DNA from: JBHENC01 sp051000345 | GTDB lineage: Bacteria > Acidobacteriota > Blastocatellia > Pyrinomonadales > Pyrinomonadaceae | DNA length: 64,000 nucleotides | Assembly (NCBI GenBank): GCA_051000345.1 | Contig: JBPCOJ010000092.1 | Coordinates: 1-64,000 of the forward strand | Direction of reading: 5' to 3' | Shown here: positions 1-7,427 of the stretch, one piece after another | Position numbering within the stretch: the stretch's first letter is position 1 | Layout: each line of letters begins with the position of its first letter | Program-made: the position numbers and the translations under genes | Notes under the pieces: generated by a model | What the model saw: only the letters and a program-made list of their open reading frames with translations | Databases searched by the model: none | What the model was told of the DNA's origin: nothing

Positions 1-25
1 CACAGTAATGATAAAAGTGTCTCTG

Positions 26-99
26 TCCATTGAACCGCTCCTTTGTCAGAACTTGTGGTTTCGTCACCAGCAATTCTACATAGGTTTCGGTTCAATGGA
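26..99. repeat. 12-bp inverted repeat, 50-bp spacing
   Basis: The 12-mer TCCATTGAACCG at 26-37 is repeated as its exact reverse complement at 88-99. Neither arm is followed by a T-run, so it is not a normal intrinsic terminator for mntH, which ends at 178. It could be a pair of regulator half-sites or the edge of an element whose remainder lies outside the window. The rest of 1-177 shows no gene. Confidence 0.5.
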
Positions 100-177
100 T
101 GCTTAAAAAGAGTCACACATTAGGTTCATCTTTAACTCTTACGATAAGGATTAGCGCACAGCAATCGTCGTGTTAGC

Positions 178-1539
178 TCACGCCAGCCACTCGCGGAAGG
201 TTTGCCAGAGCAGCCATGCGTTGAGCGCGGCGATGACGACGGCGACCGTATAGCCGAGAATTTTACTCCAAGACGAATTAACGAACTCGCCCATCTTCAA
301 TTTGTCGCTCGTGAACATGACGAGCGGAAAGACTGCGAAGCTCAATTGCATACTCAGCACGACTTGGCTGAAGATGAGCAAACGCGTCGTGCCGCTCGCG
401 CCGTAAAGAGCGATGACGAAGACGGCTGGCACAATCGCAATCAAGCGCGTAATCAAACGCCGCAGCCAAGGGCGCACGCGCAAATTCAAAAAGCCTTCCA
501 TCACGATTTGCCCGGCGAGCGTGCCTGTGAGCGTGGAGTTTTGGCCGGAAGCTAAAAGCGCGACGGCAAACAGCGTGCTCGCGCCTGCCGCGCCCAACAG
601 CGGCGAAAGCAGTTTGTAAGCGTCGCCGATTTCCGCGACTTGCGTGTTGCCTGTGCGGTGAAAGGCGGCGGCGGCGACAATCAAAATCGCCGCATTGATA
701 AAGAGCGCGAACATCAAGGCGAGTGTCGAATCTATCGTTGAAAATTTTATCGCTTCGCGCCTGCCCTCCGGCGTGCGCTCGTACTTGCGCGTCTGCGTGA
801 TGGATGAATGCAAATAAAGATTGTGCGGCATCACTGTCGCGCCTAAAATTCCGATGGCGATGTAAAGCATTTGCGGGTTTGTCACGATTTGCGCCGAAGG
901 AACAAAGCCGCGCAGAATGCCGCCGATTTCCGGGCGCGAGAAAATTATTTCCAACGCGAAGCAGACGCCGACGGTTGCCACGAGCGTGATGACGACGGCT
1001 TCAAGCCAGCGGAAGCCGCGATTTTGCAGCAGCAGCAGAATCATCACGTCGAAGCCTGTCAGCAGCACGCCGTAGATGAGCGGAATGCCGAACAACAGAT
1101 TGAGCGCAATCGCCGAACCGATGACTTCCGCCAAGTCGCACGCGATGATCGCCACCTCGCACAAAATCCATAACACGAACGAAACTTTCGGATGAAAATG
1201 GTCGCGGCACGCCTGCGCCAGATCGCGCCCTGTGACGATGCCCAGCCGCAGCGCGAAGCTTTGCAGCAGGATCGCCATCAAGTTTGAAATCATGATGACG
1301 GAGAGCAGTTGATAATTAAAACGCGCGCCGCCCGCAAGATCAGTCGCCCAGTTGCCCGGGTCCATGTAACCGACGGCGATCAGATAGCCGGGGCCTGAAA
1401 AAGCAAGCATCTTGCGCCAGAAGCCCAAGCCCTGAGGCACGGGCATCGATGCGTTGACTTCCGGCAAACTCGCGTGCGGCGACGTGCGCTGCCATCCGTC
1501 CGCCGGTAATACTCTCAAATCACTGTTTCTGTTTATCAT
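178..1539 (-). CDS. mntH: Nramp-family divalent metal (Mn2+) transporter MntH
   Basis: Proton-coupled inner-membrane importer of Mn2+ (and possibly Fe2+). The 453-residue length and about 11 hydrophobic segments fit bacterial MntH. The family's metal-binding motifs are visible: DPGN at residues 60-63 in the first helix and MPHN at 237-240 in the sixth, supplying the Asp, Asn and Met ligands. The ATG at 1539 is the first in frame; the ribosome binding site is weak, which fits coupling to the gene 57 nt upstream. That gene encodes an outer-membrane barrel, and a DtxR/MntR-type regulator is divergent beyond it, so the context points to manganese rather than general metal uptake. Family assignment is firm; substrate preference is inferred. 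Confidence 0.95.
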   Translation of the reverse strand: MINRNSDLRVLPADGWQRTSPHASLPEVNASMPVPQGLGFWRKMLAFSGPGYLIAVGYMDPGNWATDLAGGARFNYQLLSVIMISNLMAILLQSFALRLGIVTGRDLAQACRDHFHPKVSFVLWILCEVAIIACDLAEVIGSAIALNLLFGIPLIYGVLLTGFDVMILLLLQNRGFRWLEAVVITLVATVGVCFALEIIFSRPEIGGILRGFVPSAQIVTNPQMLYIAIGILGATVMPHNLYLHSSITQTRKYERTPEGRREAIKFSTIDSTLALMFALFINAAILIVAAAAFHRTGNTQVAEIGDAYKLLSPLLGAAGASTLFAVALLASGQNSTLTGTLAGQIVMEGFLNLRVRPWLRRLITRLIAIVPAVFVIALYGASGTTRLLIFSQVVLSMQLSFAVFPLVMFTSDKLKMGEFVNSSWSKILGYTVAVVIAALNAWLLWQTFREWLA

Positions 1540-1596
1540 CTAAAGACCCGTTTCCGTATCGCAACTGCGTAAAATAATAATCGCTTTCCCGTCCAT

Positions 1597-2436
1597 TTAC
1601 TCGGATCGTTTCTTGAAGGGATGTTCAAAGCTGAGGTAGAAGAAAATAGCACGCTCGCCCCTGTTCGTCCCGACGCCGAGCGGGACGGAAACGCCGGGAA
1701 CAATCTGCAAGCCACTATGAAAGTTGTGCGCCCAACGAACGCCGGGATTGATAAACAGCGTGTTGTCGCGCGTCTTTTGTTTATTGCCGGTTACCGTTTC
1801 GGAACTGTTCCATGCCGTTTCTAACAACGCATTGAAACGCGGGCGCGCGAGCCAGACGACGCTCTGTCCGAGATTGTAGCCCGTCGTATTAGCCTTTTCA
1901 CCGAGCGCATTTTTAGCCGCGCGCGTATGGGTCGCCCCCGCATTCCAATGCGTGACGAAATGTCTGGAGAGCACGACGCTCACAGGCAAATTCAATTGAA
2001 CGCCGGGAGCGCCCGCGCCAAAGCCCTTTCTCGCGTTGCCCGTCGGCAGCAGCACGGAGAAGCGCGGAGACACGGCTACCTTCGCGTTGCCGTCGCCGAT
2101 CAATTGGTAACGGTAATTTAAGAGCATGTCGCCAAGCCCTCTGCCGCCGTCAGGAGCGCTTCCCGCTTTTTGCGCGACAAGCGTGTAGCTAAACTGGTGC
2201 TTTATGCTTTTGACCGGCAATTCCTGCGTAAAGGTATAAACCCAATCGCCGCCGCGCAGCCGCATGAAAGTGTTGATGTGCTGAACAATGCCAGCTTCCT
2301 GATTGTATGCTTCTTCAATCAGGAAGCTGTTATCCTGAATAGCCGCAGGCTCTTTCTGCGGCGGCTGTTGAGCGAAAGTTGGAAAGGCGCACGACAGAAA
2401 GAGAATAAAGAAAAGAGAACGCATGGTTATTGACAT
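1597..2436 (-). CDS. outer-membrane beta-barrel protein, candidate metal channel
   Basis: A 279-residue protein with a Sec signal peptide (hydrophobic residues 6-20, AxA-like end at TFAQQ) followed by alternating hydrophobic/polar strands separated by Gly/Asn-rich turns. It ends in a strand YLSFEHPF typical of outer-membrane proteins. It resembles the loose 'MetA-pathway of phenol degradation'/transporter barrel family. The start at 2436 has AGGA seven bases upstream. It is the first gene of an operon with mntH (57-nt gap) and divergent from the MntR-like regulator. In Bradyrhizobium an unrelated outer-membrane channel (MnoP) works with MntH; by analogy this could be an outer-membrane manganese channel. 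The barrel is fairly clear; the manganese role is inference from position only. Confidence 0.7.
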   Translation of the reverse strand: MSITMRSLFFILFLSCAFPTFAQQPPQKEPAAIQDNSFLIEEAYNQEAGIVQHINTFMRLRGGDWVYTFTQELPVKSIKHQFSYTLVAQKAGSAPDGGRGLGDMLLNYRYQLIGDGNAKVAVSPRFSVLLPTGNARKGFGAGAPGVQLNLPVSVVLSRHFVTHWNAGATHTRAAKNALGEKANTTGYNLGQSVVWLARPRFNALLETAWNSSETVTGNKQKTRDNTLFINPGVRWAHNFHSGLQIVPGVSVPLGVGTNRGERAIFFYLSFEHPFKKRSE

Positions 2437-2486
2437 CTCGAATCCTGATCTGATATTAAGAATTACTCGCTTGCTTCTCGGATAGC

Positions 2487-2520
2487 AAAATAAAAGTTTA
2501 AGCAGCGATACTTTTATTTT
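2487..2520. promoter_or_regulatory. 11-bp inverted repeat in divergent metal-operon control region
   Basis: AAAATAAAAGT at 2487-2497 is mirrored exactly by ACTTTTATTTT at 2510-2520, with a 12-base spacer. The stem is nearly all A/T, so it is a poor terminator. Lying about 50 bp upstream of the barrel/mntH operon, it is better read as an operator or A-tract promoter element. Confidence 0.45.
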
Positions 2521-2603
2521 TAACTATGGTGCATTTTCAGGTGAGATGTGGTAAAAGTCAAGGAGAATTATCCGCCTCGACTTGAAGCGCGAGCGGCAAG
2601 TCT

Positions 2604-2621
2604 GGTAAAACGGCTTTTACC
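2604..2621. promoter_or_regulatory. candidate MntR/DtxR operator (18-bp inverted repeat)
   Basis: GGTAAAA-CGGC-TTTTACC is a perfect 7-bp inverted repeat of the overall length usual for DtxR/MntR operators. A further GGTAAAA half-site lies at 2550-2556. It sits 57 bp before the regulator's ATG and between the two divergent transcription units, as expected for autoregulation plus control of mntH. Binding is inferred; no consensus for this clade is known to me. Confidence 0.5.
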
Positions 2622-2678
2622 CTTTGAAGAACGCACCGCTTTAATCGCTGAAACGAGTTGGTAAAGGAAAAACAGTTA

Positions 2679-3395
2679 ATGGTCGTAACGAGTGGAAGCA
2701 ATAAGCAAGTCACGCAGTCAACAGAGGACTATCTGAAGGCGGTCTTCAGTCTTTCCGAAGCGCGCGCGGAGCGTGAGGCAAGCACGGGTGATCTGGCTGA
2801 AGCGCTCGGCGTCAGCCCGCCCGCCATCTCGAAAATGCTCAAGCATCTTGAGAAGCAATCGCTTGTCGCGCACACGCCTTATCACGGTGTGTGCTTAACG
2901 AAAAAGGGACGACGAATCGCGCTCAAAACGATTCGTCGCCATCGCCTGCTTGAACTTTTTCTGGCGCAACTCCTCGGCTACGCGCTCGAATCCGTGCATG
3001 ACGAAGCAGAGCGTTTGGAGCATCACATTTCTGACGAATTTGAACGACGAATAGACGCGCTGCTCGGCAGCCCCGACTGTTGCCCGCACGGTAGCCCGAT
3101 CCCGACGCGCGACGGGCAAATTGTTTCTTCGCACGGTCAACCGCTGTCGGACATCGAGCCGCCCGCGTCCTTGCGCATCGAGCGGCTGCGCGCTTCGGAC
3201 GCAGAGCTTTTGCGCCATTTATCCGCGAGCGGTTTACTGCCCGGAAAGGTTATTCGATTGATTAAACGAGAGCCTTTCGGCGGAGACTTGAATCTCGAAA
3301 TAGACAAACGCAGACTGCGCCTGTCGTGTCAGGCCGCGAGAAGCGTGATCGTTTCATTGCAATCAACCCAACGTCGCGCGGCGAGAAACACGTAG
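2679..3395 (+). CDS. mntR: DtxR/MntR-family metal-dependent regulator with FeoA-like C-domain
   Basis: A metal-responsive repressor of 238 residues: winged helix-turn-helix (about 10-75), dimerisation/metal domain (80-145) and a C-terminal SH3-like FeoA domain (about 165-235). By eye alignment, the metal site keeps D17, H88, E111, E114 and H115. E111 stands where DtxR/IdeR have Cys, as in manganese-sensing MntR, while K20 replaces the Glu that MntR uses four residues after its first ligand. A CPHG motif at 125-128 is IdeR-like. An upstream in-frame TTG at 2658 exists, but ATG 2679 has AAAGGA about ten bases upstream and starts nearer the conserved domain. It is divergent from the barrel-mntH operon and probably represses both. 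Confidence 0.88.
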   Translation: MVVTSGSNKQVTQSTEDYLKAVFSLSEARAEREASTGDLAEALGVSPPAISKMLKHLEKQSLVAHTPYHGVCLTKKGRRIALKTIRRHRLLELFLAQLLGYALESVHDEAERLEHHISDEFERRIDALLGSPDCCPHGSPIPTRDGQIVSSHGQPLSDIEPPASLRIERLRASDAELLRHLSASGLLPGKVIRLIKREPFGGDLNLEIDKRRLRLSCQAARSVIVSLQSTQRRAARNT

Positions 3396-3501
3396 CGCGC
3401 TGGAATTGACTGGGCGCGGAGACAACACATCAAGTATTCAAGTCTCGCAGATGAAAGCCGCGCTATTCGTGCTTCGGTCGAATGATTTATTAGGTTGCGC
3501 C

Positions 3502-3876
3502 TTAACTCTCAATGTCGGCAGCCAATCTTTCATTGGCAATCTTCCGCAAATGCTTTTCTTCTGATTTCGCTGCTAATTCAAGCAAGTCCTTTGGACAATC
3601 TTTTCGCCGCAGAACGTTTGCCATGATAGAGCCACCCACCGCGCCATCTGGCTCATTCGCACCTAAATTATAAAGCGCCCTCGCGGAATTTTCATCTAGC
3701 GATTTTATAGGTTCGATGAAGTCAAGAAACGCACGCCAGCGATAATGTTCCGTATTTTTATCCTCGCCTGTAGCCCATTCAGCTTCAAATTGCCTTAGCT
3801 TGGCTGCCGTGATTATTCCAAGATCAATCCACTCTTGGTTAAACTCTAGTTCTCTGAAAATGTCTATTGATTCCAT
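3502..3876 (-). CDS. hypothetical protein, 124 aa, AT-richer than neighbours
   Basis: I do not recognise this protein. It is mostly helical, acidic, with no signal peptide or membrane segment, and the middle part resembles a short HEAT-like stretch (alternating Leu/Ala-rich helices around residues 60-115). Its base composition is visibly richer in A/T than the flanking genes, which suggests recent acquisition. The single ATG at 3876 has only a weak ribosome binding site. It is not obviously linked to the metal module upstream (convergent with mntR) or to the ferritin-like operon beyond it. It may be an immunity- or cargo-type orphan; no function is proposed. Confidence 0.6.
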   Translation of the reverse strand: MESIDIFRELEFNQEWIDLGIITAAKLRQFEAEWATGEDKNTEHYRWRAFLDFIEPIKSLDENSARALYNLGANEPDGAVGGSIMANVLRRKDCPKDLLELAAKSEEKHLRKIANERLAADIES

Positions 3877-4101
3877 TCAGGTTTCAGTAATCTAATAAGT
3901 TTATCCGGCGACGGCCTTACTAATTTTCGCGTCTTGAAACACAATCGCCGCAGTCTTGATTTTAATCATCCTTCCCACAAAGTAAAAAGAGACCGCTCCC
4001 ACAACTTTTCGTCCCGGGCGCTTTCTCTGCTAGAGCGGAAAAAGCGCATTCGATGTGCGGGACTCGTGTTGCGTGCGCGGCCTCTCGAAGGCTACGAAGG
4101 A

Positions 4102-5001
4102 CTAATACTTCGGTTTGTCCTTTTTGTCTTTGTCCTTCTTCTCCATCTTGTCCTTCTTATCCTTCTTCTCCATCTTGTCCATCTTGCCCGGCATTCCTGC
4201 TGGCTTTGCAATAAACAAACCGGCGATGGCGAGCACTTGCTCTTTCGTCAAAGGCTCGTCGAAGGCTTCCGTGATGATGGTGTTGGGCAAGCCCGCAAGA
4301 CCGGCGATATTGACGCCCGCTTGTGTCGTGTTGGCTTCGCCGCTATAAACAGGCTGCGTTGCTTCCGGCAATGTGCCGCGTGAATCGAGCGTGATCCAGC
4401 CTCTGCCCGGCCTTTCTTCGGCGCGAATACGACGGACTTCCGCCGCGTGGCGCGCTTCAACCGAATGGATTTGCAAAGCGACGGTCAGAATCTTCGCGTT
4501 CGATTGAAGATTCCCGGCCTGCCCTTTGTAAGCGCGCACGCCCGTATCTTCAAACGCCTGCGAAACGGCGAGGAAGGTCTGATAGTTCGAGAACACGTCG
4601 GCAAACGCGCCGCCCGCCGTGAAATCAAACGTCGGCTTCGGCGCGGCCTTGCTGCCGAGCACGGACGCGAGCAACGCGACGTGCGCCGCTTCATGCTTGC
4701 CGATCTGCTCGAAGACAGCGCGCGTTTCCGATGGAATTAAGCCGGAGCTATTAAGCGCCGTGCGGTAAAACTCGTTTTCGAGATTCTCCAGCGTGAAGGC
4801 GAAGTTGAGCACGTCAACAATCTTGCCGGGCAAATTTCCGCCCTGACCGAAGGCTGTTCCGGCGAGCGCGCCGAAGGCAATGGGAGCGGTGGCAATCGCG
4901 CCGACCAGCGCCGTCGCCTTCAAAAGCGTGTCGCGGCGGGAGGTCATGTGCGTGATGATTTCGGGATCGATTCCCTCTAGCAAAGGTTTATTTTCTTCCA
5001 T
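4102..5001 (-). CDS. exported ferritin-like domain protein with Lys-rich tail
   Basis: 299 residues. An N-terminal twin-arginine-like signal (SRRDTLLK followed by an Ala/Gly-rich hydrophobic core) precedes a ferritin-like four-helix bundle with the di-iron pattern ENLENEFY, KHEAAH, FEDTGVRAY and SVEARHAAE. This matches the exported Ferritin_2 family. The last 27 residues are an extreme K/D/E/M-rich tail built of KKDK and KMEKK repeats. The ATG at 5001 has GGAGG nine bases upstream, overlapping the stop region of the paralogue 14 nt before it, so the two are cotranscribed and probably coupled. A periplasmic or cell-surface di-iron/oxidative-stress role is inferred; the tail may bind anionic surfaces. 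Confidence 0.82.
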   Translation of the reverse strand: MEENKPLLEGIDPEIITHMTSRRDTLLKATALVGAIATAPIAFGALAGTAFGQGGNLPGKIVDVLNFAFTLENLENEFYRTALNSSGLIPSETRAVFEQIGKHEAAHVALLASVLGSKAAPKPTFDFTAGGAFADVFSNYQTFLAVSQAFEDTGVRAYKGQAGNLQSNAKILTVALQIHSVEARHAAEVRRIRAEERPGRGWITLDSRGTLPEATQPVYSGEANTTQAGVNIAGLAGLPNTIITEAFDEPLTKEQVLAIAGLFIAKPAGMPGKMDKMEKKDKKDKMEKKDKDKKDKPKY

Positions 5002-5015
5002 TTTAGTTTCCTCCC

Positions 5016-5771
5016 TTAAGCTTTCGGCGCGGGCAGTTTGGTGGCCGTGACGGGTGTCGAGATGAACGGCGCGGCGGCGGCAAGAACTTCCGCTGGCGTG
5101 CGCGCCATGTCGAGTCCCTGCGCGTTGACGACATCATCGCCGGAGAAGTACGAAGAGTTCGGCTGCAACAGATCGCGTATCACGGCGGCGTGACGCGCTT
5201 CCACCGAAACAATCTTGCCTGCGACCAGCAGGAACTCCGCTTTCTTGAGCAATTGTCCGGCGCCGTTGTAGGCCGACACGCCAAGGTCTTCAAATGTCCG
5301 TGCCGTGCCGAGCACGCTGTCGCGGCTACTGAAGTTGATCGCGCTAAAGTTAGGTTGAAGTCCCGGAATCGCTTTTTTGCCGAGCGCCGCTTTGAAAAAC
5401 TCGCGGTGCGCGACTTCGTGATCGCGTATGCTCGTTAGCAGAAAGCGTTCTTCGTCGTTCATCCCGGAATACGGGCTGCTGACGGCCTGCGTGTAAAAGG
5501 CCGCTTCGAGTTGCTCAAGAGCATAAGCGTAGTTCAAGACTCCGAAATCTCCGGAACCCAAATCGACGGTTCCGCCCGTAGATTTTTGGATCAAAAGATC
5601 GAAACCGTTGAAATTGTCGCGTCCCTTAGCGACGCCGATGCTGCCGAGCGCGAGCATCGCGGCGGTTGCCCAGCCGGTGCGAACAAGAAATGCTCGCCTG
5701 CTGTTACTGGCTATGGTCGGGGCATCGGAAACAGGTGTTTCCACTTCGCCCGGCCTGATGTTGTTTGACAT
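5016..5771 (-). CDS. exported ferritin-like domain protein (TAT substrate)
   Basis: 251 residues counted from ATG 5771, chosen because GGAGG lies eight bases upstream; a longer reading from a TTG at 5795 would swallow that site. A twin-arginine signal (NSRRAFLVRTGW then an Ala/Leu core) is followed by a ferritin-like bundle with likely iron ligands in LEQLEAAFY, DHEVAHREFF, FEDLGVSAY and SVEARHAAV. It is a paralogue of the gene immediately downstream but lacks its Lys-rich tail. As first gene of the pair it probably carries the promoter. The two may form a heteromer. Export through Tat would let the di-iron site be loaded in the cytoplasm. The family is clear, the physiological role is not. 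Confidence 0.85.
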   Translation of the reverse strand: MSNNIRPGEVETPVSDAPTIASNSRRAFLVRTGWATAAMLALGSIGVAKGRDNFNGFDLLIQKSTGGTVDLGSGDFGVLNYAYALEQLEAAFYTQAVSSPYSGMNDEERFLLTSIRDHEVAHREFFKAALGKKAIPGLQPNFSAINFSSRDSVLGTARTFEDLGVSAYNGAGQLLKKAEFLLVAGKIVSVEARHAAVIRDLLQPNSSYFSGDDVVNAQGLDMARTPAEVLAAAAPFISTPVTATKLPAPKA

Positions 5772-6250
5772 GTACCTGACCTCCATCAAGGGCAAAAGTT
5801 AAATTTCGCGTAGCAGGCACAAAAAAGCCGGGAAGACCGTGTGCCGCCGTTTCTTCTGATTAAAACAAAAACTGTTTCCCGCAACGCTTCAGCGAAATTT
5901 GAAAAAGCGCGCAGAAAGGTTTGTGAACAAATCTGAGGAGTATGATTTCGGTAGAAATTACGCATTCCAAACCGATTATGGATTTAGCGAACGGTAAAAA
6001 ATCGCAAAAGCGGCGTTCGCTAAATTCACGGATAACTACATTTGATAAAGCTCTTTTGTGCTGCTGGCCGATGCGGTAAGGTAACGCACAGAGCATGGTT
6101 AAGTCAATAATTTCAAGTGGAAAGATATTTAGAGCGAAAAGAAAGGGCGGCACTCCGCGAAGTGTGCCGCCTTAAAATTCGATTGAAAATGTTTGCCCTG
6201 CGAGTTTAATCGCGCGAGCGCTGCTGTGCCTTTATCTTACGCGTCTAATA
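5772..6250. other. intergenic region without recognised gene
   Basis: A 479-base gap. It should hold the promoter of the minus-strand ferritin-like operon and, at 6136-6171, the terminator of the glf operon. A 97-codon minus-strand open frame lies here, but it has no ribosome binding site, an unbalanced composition and runs into the terminator hairpin, so it is not annotated. Confidence 0.6.
6136..6171 (-). terminator. rho-independent terminator of the glf operon
   Basis: Read on the minus strand, GGCGGCAC and GTGCCGCC (6164-6171 and 6146-6153) form an 8-bp GC-rich stem around a 10-base loop, followed by CTTTCTTTTC. It lies about 80 bases after the glf stop codon. Confidence 0.75.
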
Positions 6251-7378
6251 TTACGCGCCGATTCCTGCCAACTCCGTGCGTCGCGCGCCGCTGCCGTTGA
6301 TCTTTTTGTAAGTCGTGAGAGCCTGCGCGACGACCTGATCCATGTTGTAGTATTTGTATGTGGCAAGTCTTCCGACAAAGTAAACGCCTTCGGCCTTATC
6401 CGCCAGCGCCTTGTATTTCGCGTAAAGCGCGGCGTTCTCCGGCTGCGGCACGGGATAATACGGATCGCCTTCCGCTTGCGGGTATTCATAGACGATGGAA
6501 GTCTTCGCGTGTTCTTGTCCCGTCAGATACTTGAACTCCGTGACGCGCGTGTAAAGATGCTCGTTCGGATAATTAACGACGGGCGCGCTCTGGAACTTTT
6601 CCTGATCGTGTGTTTCATGTTTGAAGTGCAGAGAACGATACGGCAGCTTGCCGTAAACGTAATCGAAATATTCGTCCACAGGCCCCGTGTAAATCATTTC
6701 CTTGCAAGAAATTTCATCGGCGATTTCGCGGTAATCCGTGTTGAGCATAATCTTGATGTTCGGATGGTCGAGCATGTTCTCGAACATGCGCGTGTAGCCG
6801 TGCAGAGGCATCGCTTGATACGAGTCCGTGAAATAACGGTCATCGCGGTTGGTTCTGGTCGGCACGCGCGACGTTACCGAAGCGTCTAATTCAGACGGAT
6901 CGAGTCCCCACTGCTTCCGCGTGTAATTGCGGAAAAACTTTTCGTAAAGCTCGCGCCCGACGCGCCCGACGACGACATCTTCCGAAGTCCGCACGCGCTC
7001 GATTGGCTCGGCGACGGATTGGAAAAACTCTTCGACTTGAAACGATGTCAAATTCAAGCCGTAAAGCTTATTGATGGTGTCTAGGTTAATCGGAATCGGC
7101 AGAAGTTGCCCGTCAACCGACGCCAGCACGCGGTGCTCGTATGTGCGCCAATCCGTAAAGCGCGACAAATACTCGAAGACATCGCGCGAGTTGGTGTGGA
7201 AAATATGCGGCCCGTAGCGGTGAACGAGAATGCCCGCGTCGTTGTAATGATCGTAGGCATTGCCAGCAATGTGGGGGCGCTTGTCTATAATAAGAATCTT
7301 TTTGTCCATGCCGCACGCGAGCCGCTCCGCCAACACGCTTCCGGCATAACCCGCGCCGACAATCAAATAATCAAACAT
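6251..7378 (-). CDS. glf: UDP-galactopyranose mutase
   Basis: Flavoenzyme converting UDP-galactopyranose to UDP-galactofuranose for surface glycans; cytoplasmic. The N-terminal Rossmann motif DYLIVGAGYAGSVLAERLA is diagnostic, followed by the FAD/substrate regions HIAGNAYDHYNDAG, YGPHIFHTNS, YTRKQWGLDPSELDASV and the C-terminal VGRLATYKYYNMDQVVAQAL. I start at ATG 7378 (375 residues, the family norm) because AAGGAAAG lies upstream; an upstream in-frame start at 7444 would add 22 residues overlapping the preceding gene. It follows a glycosyltransferase by about 50 bases in the same operon, so the two probably act in making a galactofuranose-containing polysaccharide or glycolipid. Confidence 0.95.
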   Translation of the reverse strand: MFDYLIVGAGYAGSVLAERLACGMDKKILIIDKRPHIAGNAYDHYNDAGILVHRYGPHIFHTNSRDVFEYLSRFTDWRTYEHRVLASVDGQLLPIPINLDTINKLYGLNLTSFQVEEFFQSVAEPIERVRTSEDVVVGRVGRELYEKFFRNYTRKQWGLDPSELDASVTSRVPTRTNRDDRYFTDSYQAMPLHGYTRMFENMLDHPNIKIMLNTDYREIADEISCKEMIYTGPVDEYFDYVYGKLPYRSLHFKHETHDQEKFQSAPVVNYPNEHLYTRVTEFKYLTGQEHAKTSIVYEYPQAEGDPYYPVPQPENAALYAKYKALADKAEGVYFVGRLATYKYYNMDQVVAQALTTYKKINGSGARRTELAGIGA

Positions 7379-7427
7379 CGTTGCTTCTTTCCTTGTTCGT
7401 ACTGAATGAGGTTTGAGGCTTTTACTT

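Noticed and set aside
5860..6153. 97-codon minus-strand frame between the ferritin-like operon and glf
   Set aside because: No ribosome binding site, starts within the terminator hairpin of the glf operon and has no domain.
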